Source of the DNA: Haemaphysalis longicornis
Lineage: Eukaryota; Arthropoda; Arachnida; Ixodida; Ixodidae
NCBI GenBank assembly: GCA_013339765.2
Contig: CM023457.1
Coordinates: 31,327,911 to 31,391,910 of the forward strand
DNA: 64,000 nucleotides
Direction of reading: 5' to 3'
The notes below the pieces were generated by a model, which saw nothing but the letters and a program-made list of their open reading frames with translations, was not told where the DNA came from and searched no databases. The translations under genes were made by a program, and so were the position numbers. Each line of letters opens with the position of its first letter. Position 1 is the first letter of the stretch. This document shows, piece after piece, positions 60,001 to 64,000 of the stretch.

Positions 60001-62665
60001 TTCGTCTTCTAACACTCTGTAAAACGTGAAGAGAACACTTTGCAGCTATACTTCATTGTCGTGGGAGAAAGGTGGCTGAGTAATTGCATGCTGCTCCTTC
60101 AGCAGCTGGCGCCGTTCTCTTGCACATCTTTCCTCTTCCACAACACCTGGACAACCCGGCCAGCATATTCGCAGTGAGGCTTCATTTGAAGCTACTCTAG
60201 ATCTGTAAACAGCCTGCTTAGCCATATGATTTTTTGGAGCCACATACAACCCTATTACTCCAGGTACAAACCCAGAAAACGGCTCATTCCTCGTAGCGTC
60301 AATCTGACCTTCAAGCTGGGCCAAGGTCAAGCCAGTGTCTCGTGCAGTTACTCAGTGAAAGCGTCTAATCATTGCTCGTTCGTTCCAAGAGGCAGGGGCC
60401 GGAGGTGGTAATATGAGGAAAGAGTAAGGGAGCTTTCATCAGAACAGGGTACGAAAAGGCATTGGATGCATTTAAGCTCAATTCGCGTTCGCGCCTATAG
60501 CGCATACATCAGCGTCCGTGTTTCGTATTGTGGTGCAGTTGTGGGCGCATCTAGTGCGAGCTGTCGGCGTGAAAATCAAGCTATCGCCCGAAAAACTTAG
60601 TTTAACCGTGTTCAGCCATTGCAAGAAACTTTTTGAGCGTACAATGCTTGGTTTCTTACACTCGTAGTTTGTCTGAGATTTCGAAACTTCTGCTTTAGAT
60701 ATTCCTGATGAAACACTCACGTGGGACAAAAACAGGGGCCGTATTAAATGAGCCAGTCAGATTCGTTTTGTGAGCAATCATCGCCATCATAAGTTACGAC
60801 TGTGGCGTCGACTGGTGCATCTTGCTCTTTTCCCGCAGGTGGTCGAAGGGGTTCGGAATCAAGGAGAGCTCAACTTCGACTTCGTGGCTTTCATCATACT
60901 GGCCGGGTGAGTGTCGTCACCTGTAACAACACCACCTCATTTTTTGTAAAAACCATCGTCGCCCATAGATGGCTGCCTAATTCTCGCAAGAGAACAAGTG
61001 TAAATATTAAGCGCTCCTACTCAAAGTTTACGGTATACCCCTGTCACACGGGCACTTTCAATCGCGATCGAGTCGATCCGGATCGAGCTCAATCTGGATT
61101 GGGCGCTGCTACACGGCAGTTTCAATCGCGATCGAGCCCGATCCTGCTCTAACTCAATCCTGGTTTTTCAAGCGCGATTCAGAGTTCCAAGCGCGATCGG
61201 ACGAAAACGGTGATACTCTCGTCCCCGCCGAGTAATGACACAGAAGGTGACAACTTCAACTAAAGCTAAAATTTGTATAAGATAACTTTACCCCCTAAAA
61301 AAAGCGTGCAGTAACATTTATATAGCTGCGGATACGGTGTGGCTGCGGATAACCACGACCGCGCAAAGTTACCAGACGCCGGTCGCGAAGTACATTTTTG
61401 GCGCCATCTGGCGTACGTGAGTGCAACCGGTGCAACTTCTCGATCGGGATCGAAACGTGCCGTGTAGCAGCGGCAGTGCGTCGAGCGCGCTCGAAAAGTC
61501 AATCGCACTTCTCTTCAATCCGGATTGAAAGTGCCCGTGGGACAGGGGTATTATTTACGTCGGGGAACTGCATCCAGAACTTGTGAAAAGTGGCAGTGAG
61601 AAATTATTGCCGCTATTAGGCCAGTTACTACATATAGGCGTTGTGTCCATGGTTTTTTTTGTAATAAAGATGGTCTCATTGCGTGGAGGCAGCAAGAGAG
61701 CACGTAAACAACACATCTGCCTTCAATTTTTTCCATAAAATGCTCTTCTCGGTCATTATATTTCCCCTTAGCGAAACTTTATATTGCCCCTTATATTGTC
61801 CCAATCTGCCCCTTAGCGAAAATTTCTTCGTGCGTACGTATCCCTGAACCTTGTCTCCAAGTCTGCATTATGTATTGCAGACGTTAACACACCTCGTTGG
61901 AGACAAATTTGCAACGAGGCGTTCTGAAAGTTTCTCGTGTCCCGTAAAACGACCAAGGTGACCCGGATTTTCCCCCTGATCATGTTACTTCACTCCCAAA
62001 TGAAGGTTTCTTCTCTTTTTCTCCACCACGCAGGATGATCGCCGCTTTGGGTCTCATGGACAACAGCGTCGTCTCTATCATCGCCGCCATGCTTGTATCG
62101 CCGTTGATGGTACACACTCATTCAGGCTTGCACGGGCATGCTTACAATTGAAATAAAAATACGAACATTGCTGCGTATAGCACGCATCGTTTGAAATCTC
62201 CGGCCTATGGTGAAATGAGGACATGAGGAGGCATACATTTTATTAGTTACTTTTGGATGTATGTGACCTGTGCAATGGCTAATTTTATAGTATACAGAAG
62301 GGCAACCTATGTTTAAGTTGAATGCGATATGCTTGCCTACTGTAAGGTCAGTGAAAATTCTTAGTAACTGAATACGCCGCAGTGCTTCAAAGCGTGCGAA
62401 ATGATTTGGGTGGTATGCCTATCGTATACTCAGTTTCTAGTTAGCCAAAGTAGCCGAGCTTAGTTGCTATAAATAACTTTGGGTACTTCGTTCCAATCGT
62501 ATTTAGCATTATTAAGCGTATGGCATAATTGCGCCTTTCCCTTTTTTTACTGTGCTCAGGGTCCTATTGCAGCCATAACGTTCGGCATCATAATCCGGGA
62601 CAAGTCCCTGGTGAAAGTAGGACTGCGGACGGAGTTGTTCGGACTCTGCCTGTGTCTCGTCTTCG
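53968..62665 (+). CDS. DUF389 family membrane protein, core exons (3' partial)
   Basis: Six exons join in one frame: 53968-54062, 56750-56809, 59151-59226, 60839-60906, 62034-62109, 62560-62665. Intron phases match at every junction (2, 2, 0, 2, 0; exit phase 1). Order: LKSLTSRGIGLDVGS (N-terminal alpha/beta region), VIPCAIFYQGG then an acidic loop, FLKSVTARLTVAQVVEGV, TM1 FDFVAFIILAGMIAALGLM, then SIIAAMLVSPLMGPIAAITF (TM2 with the family signature) and a charged IRDKSLVKVGLRTEL before TM3. Bacterial DUF389 proteins show the same order. Function in animals is not known to me; a multi-pass membrane location is predicted. The remaining transmembrane exons are beyond 64000. The 5' end may include 47156-47274 and 19191-19233. 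Confidence 0.85.
55321..55480 (-). mobile_element. 5'-truncated Ruka-like SINE with 16-bp target duplication
   Basis: tttggactatgatctt is repeated exactly at 55321-55336 and 55465-55480. Between them is the minus-strand SINE body and tail (gaggcgcgacgtagtggagg, aattttgaccacatagggat, ctgaaatctcgaacacgcgg) with no tRNA head. Confidence 0.85.
56750..56809 (+). CDS. DUF389 exon (VIPCAIFYQGG)
   Basis: Acceptor tctttcattttcttccag, perfect donor gtaagtat at 56810. 60 bp, phase 2 in and out. Completes Gly from the previous exon and gives VIPCAIFYQGGDEDGALCL, then Glu with the next exon. Confidence 0.85.
   Translation, partial: GNSVRNILPRRRRRWRVVS
57590..58632 (+). pseudogene. I/Jockey-like LINE 3' end, copy 2
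   Basis: RNase H remnant IFTAEAYGILLALNHI (about 57720-57770), broken frames, then VALCRLRIGPAHITQSYLL (58125-58185). 3' end gcgctattaaacccgaaatc. Homologous along its length to 36660-37558 and lies in a DUF389 intron. The cysteine knuckle is lost. Confidence 0.8.
59151..59226 (+). CDS. DUF389 exon (pre-membrane region)
   Basis: Acceptor ctcgtcgtag ends at 59150, donor gttggt at 59227. Reads DETSGFKAAQQKFLKSVTAR, then LTVAQ. Exit phase 0. Confidence 0.85.
60839..60906 (+). CDS. DUF389 exon (TM1 start)
   Basis: Acceptor cttttcccgcag ends at 60838, donor gtgagt at 60907. Reads VVEGVRNQGELNFDFVAFII, then LA and two bases. Confidence 0.9.
61036..61550. mobile_element. 511-bp MITE with nested inverted repeats, TA flanks
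   Basis: Ends cccctgtcacacgggcactt... (61038) and, inverted from 61548, cccctgtcccacgggcactt...; one mismatch over 26 bp. A second, subterminal inverted pair (gctgctacacggcagtttca left, gctgctacacggcacgtttc inverted right) lies inside. Interior rich in atcgcgatcgag palindromes. TA on both sides. Non-coding, in a DUF389 intron. Confidence 0.85.
62034..62109 (+). CDS. DUF389 exon (TM1 end, TM2 start)
   Basis: Acceptor tctccaccacgcag ends at 62033, donor gtacac at 62110. Reads MIAALGLMDNSVVSIIAAML, then VSPLM. Confidence 0.9.
62560..62665 (+). CDS. DUF389 exon (signature GPI, loop, TM3)
   Basis: Acceptor tttttttactgtgctcag ends at 62559, donor gtaagc at 62666. Reads GPIAAITFGIIIRDKSLVKV, then GLRTELFGLCLCLVF and one base. 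No further exon is visible up to 64000. Confidence 0.9.
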
Positions 62666-62733
62666 GTAAGCCTATGTTGTACGTTGTCCGCTTTTTGCAG
62701 CGAAGCTGCCTTGAGATCCTTGGGCAAAGGTTT

Positions 62734-63001
62734 TCAAAATTGATGCCAGGTCGCGGGTTCGATTCCCGGCCGCGGCGGCCGCTTTTCTGATGGTGGCGAA
62801 AAGCAAAAACACCCGTGTGTTCGAAATTTCGGCGCACGTTAAAGATCCCTAGGTGGTCAAAATTAATCCGGAGCCCTCTACTACGGCGCACCTCATCGCC
62901 TGCGTTGAGTCGGCGCGTTAAACCCTACAATCGATCGATCGATCGATCGATCAATCGATCGATCGATCAATCGATCAATCAATCAATCAATCAAAATTGA
63001 T
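62734..63001 (+). mobile_element. Ruka-like SINE with 11-bp target duplication
   Basis: tcaaaattgat at 62734-62744 and 62991-63001 flanks a SINE truncated within the tRNA head (starts gccaggtcgcgggttcgatt). Body is well preserved; the tail is a long (CGAT)n/(CAAT)n run (62929-62990). Confidence 0.8.
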
Positions 63002-63940
63002 TCCCTCTCTCATGTTCCTGATGAATTAATGTCCCTGTGCCCATAACAGACGTGGCCCCCTTCGTTACGTGACCCTATAAAGTAGCGCAAACAGATCCTA
63101 CCGCAAGTGCGCGCGGCTAGAATATCGGCTCATGAGGTGTCTGTTATCATCGCGGGACCTACGCAAATATTTAAACCGATGCACGAGCTAAAAACTGAAG
63201 TGATACTAATAGTCTCGGAACCGAAAGTGGTTCCCTTTTCGTGTGTCACGCACACGTATGCGTCATACCAACACTCGCGACTTGAGGGGTGCAACAGCAC
63301 TTTCGGAACGGTCTTGCGACTCAGAAGTGAGTGGAACGGGCTCAGATGTTTTTATTTAAATCGTTAAAATGACCTAATTAACTAGATTGTCAAGCACCAC
63401 ACAGCTTCGCTGAACCTTCTTGGTCACTTAGGTTGCGTTGCAAGGGTCACAAGCGTGCGCGATTTTTTTTTGCTTTGACTTCGGCCTTGCCAGCGTAACG
63501 TAGATATCGCGTCGATGTGACAGCAAGCATACTACTCTTATTCGCTTGGACTTCCCTGTCTTCATTAAAAACCATGCACGAAAGCATTTTGGTTTACCCG
63601 ACTAATCGCCAACTGTTGTGCGAGCTTGTGCGGGTCACTGGGACAGGTTTGGAGCATTAAGAGAGAATTCCTTTTGTGATGTGCACAGCGTGACGTCGTT
63701 GTTTTAATTCGTTTTATTGAAACTGCTAGTTGGTACCCATTGGCGTATGGGTATGTGCATGTGAAATGACCACACATTATGCAAGCTTCACTGTATACGA
63801 ACAGATTTTTCGCCTCCGTCAGCTATAACTAGCGTATTGGCGCTTGCATGTGTGCAGACTAAATTACTGCATACGCGTTGTAATTTAGGGCTGTTTGTTT
63901 TCGGGTGAAAGCCCATTTTACCCAATTTTTACACCCCGAA
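63002..63940. other. DUF389 intron, no further exon seen
   Basis: No acceptor/donor pair encloses a plausible membrane-segment frame. Confidence 0.4.
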
Positions 63941-63947
63941 CATGTTT

Positions 63948-64000
63948 CGGAATAATCGGGTTTTCAAATAATCGGGAATAATCGAGAATAATCGAATAAA
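63948..64000. repeat. Degenerate aataatcg(gg/ag) tandem at window end
   Basis: aataatcggg, aataatcggg, aataatcgag, aataatcgaa with small spacers; continues past the edge. Confidence 0.7.

Overview
Animal nuclear DNA, most likely from a hard tick (Ixodidae). The organism call is inference. It rests on introns with GT..AG borders, a nucleostemin-type gene, and many copies of a tRNA-headed SINE that looks like the Ruka-type SINEs known from Rhipicephalus, together with RTE, CR1, I/Jockey-like and Ty3/gypsy debris typical of tick genomes. There are no bacterial-style operons, CRISPR arrays or rRNA genes.

Left end (1-5.2 kb): the 3' end of a GNL3/nucleostemin gene on the plus strand. Exons lie at 368-498, 3353-3518 and 5070-5137, with a poly(A) signal right after the stop. 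The intron from 499 to 3352 contains about 2 kb (1143-3160) made almost wholly of homopolymer runs, which looks like assembly noise. The flanking exons do not join in frame, so an exon is probably lost in it. A 100-N scaffold gap follows at 6317-6416.

Middle (6.4-47 kb): mostly dead transposable elements and unassigned DNA. There are LINE fragments (RTE, CR1 and three or more I/Jockey-like 3' ends), one Ty3/gypsy gag relic, SINEs, MITEs with clear terminal inverted repeats and target duplications, several foldback palindromes and microsatellites. Two CpG-rich patches (about 18.9-19.4 kb and 41.6-42.1 kb) each carry an ATG followed by a good splice donor and are candidate first exons.

Right part (47-64 kb): the plus-strand gene of a DUF389 membrane protein, a family best known from bacteria. 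Six exons from 53968 to 62665 form one uninterrupted frame with matching intron phases and carry the family signature MLVSPLMGPI. A poly-Q exon at 47156-47274 and a start exon at 19191-19233 fit the same phases and may complete the 5' end. The gene runs off the right edge. Its introns hold SINEs, a LINE fragment and a 0.5-kb MITE.

The two genes show no sign of working together. GNL3 is a nucleolar GTPase; the DUF389 protein is a predicted multi-pass membrane protein of unknown function in animals.
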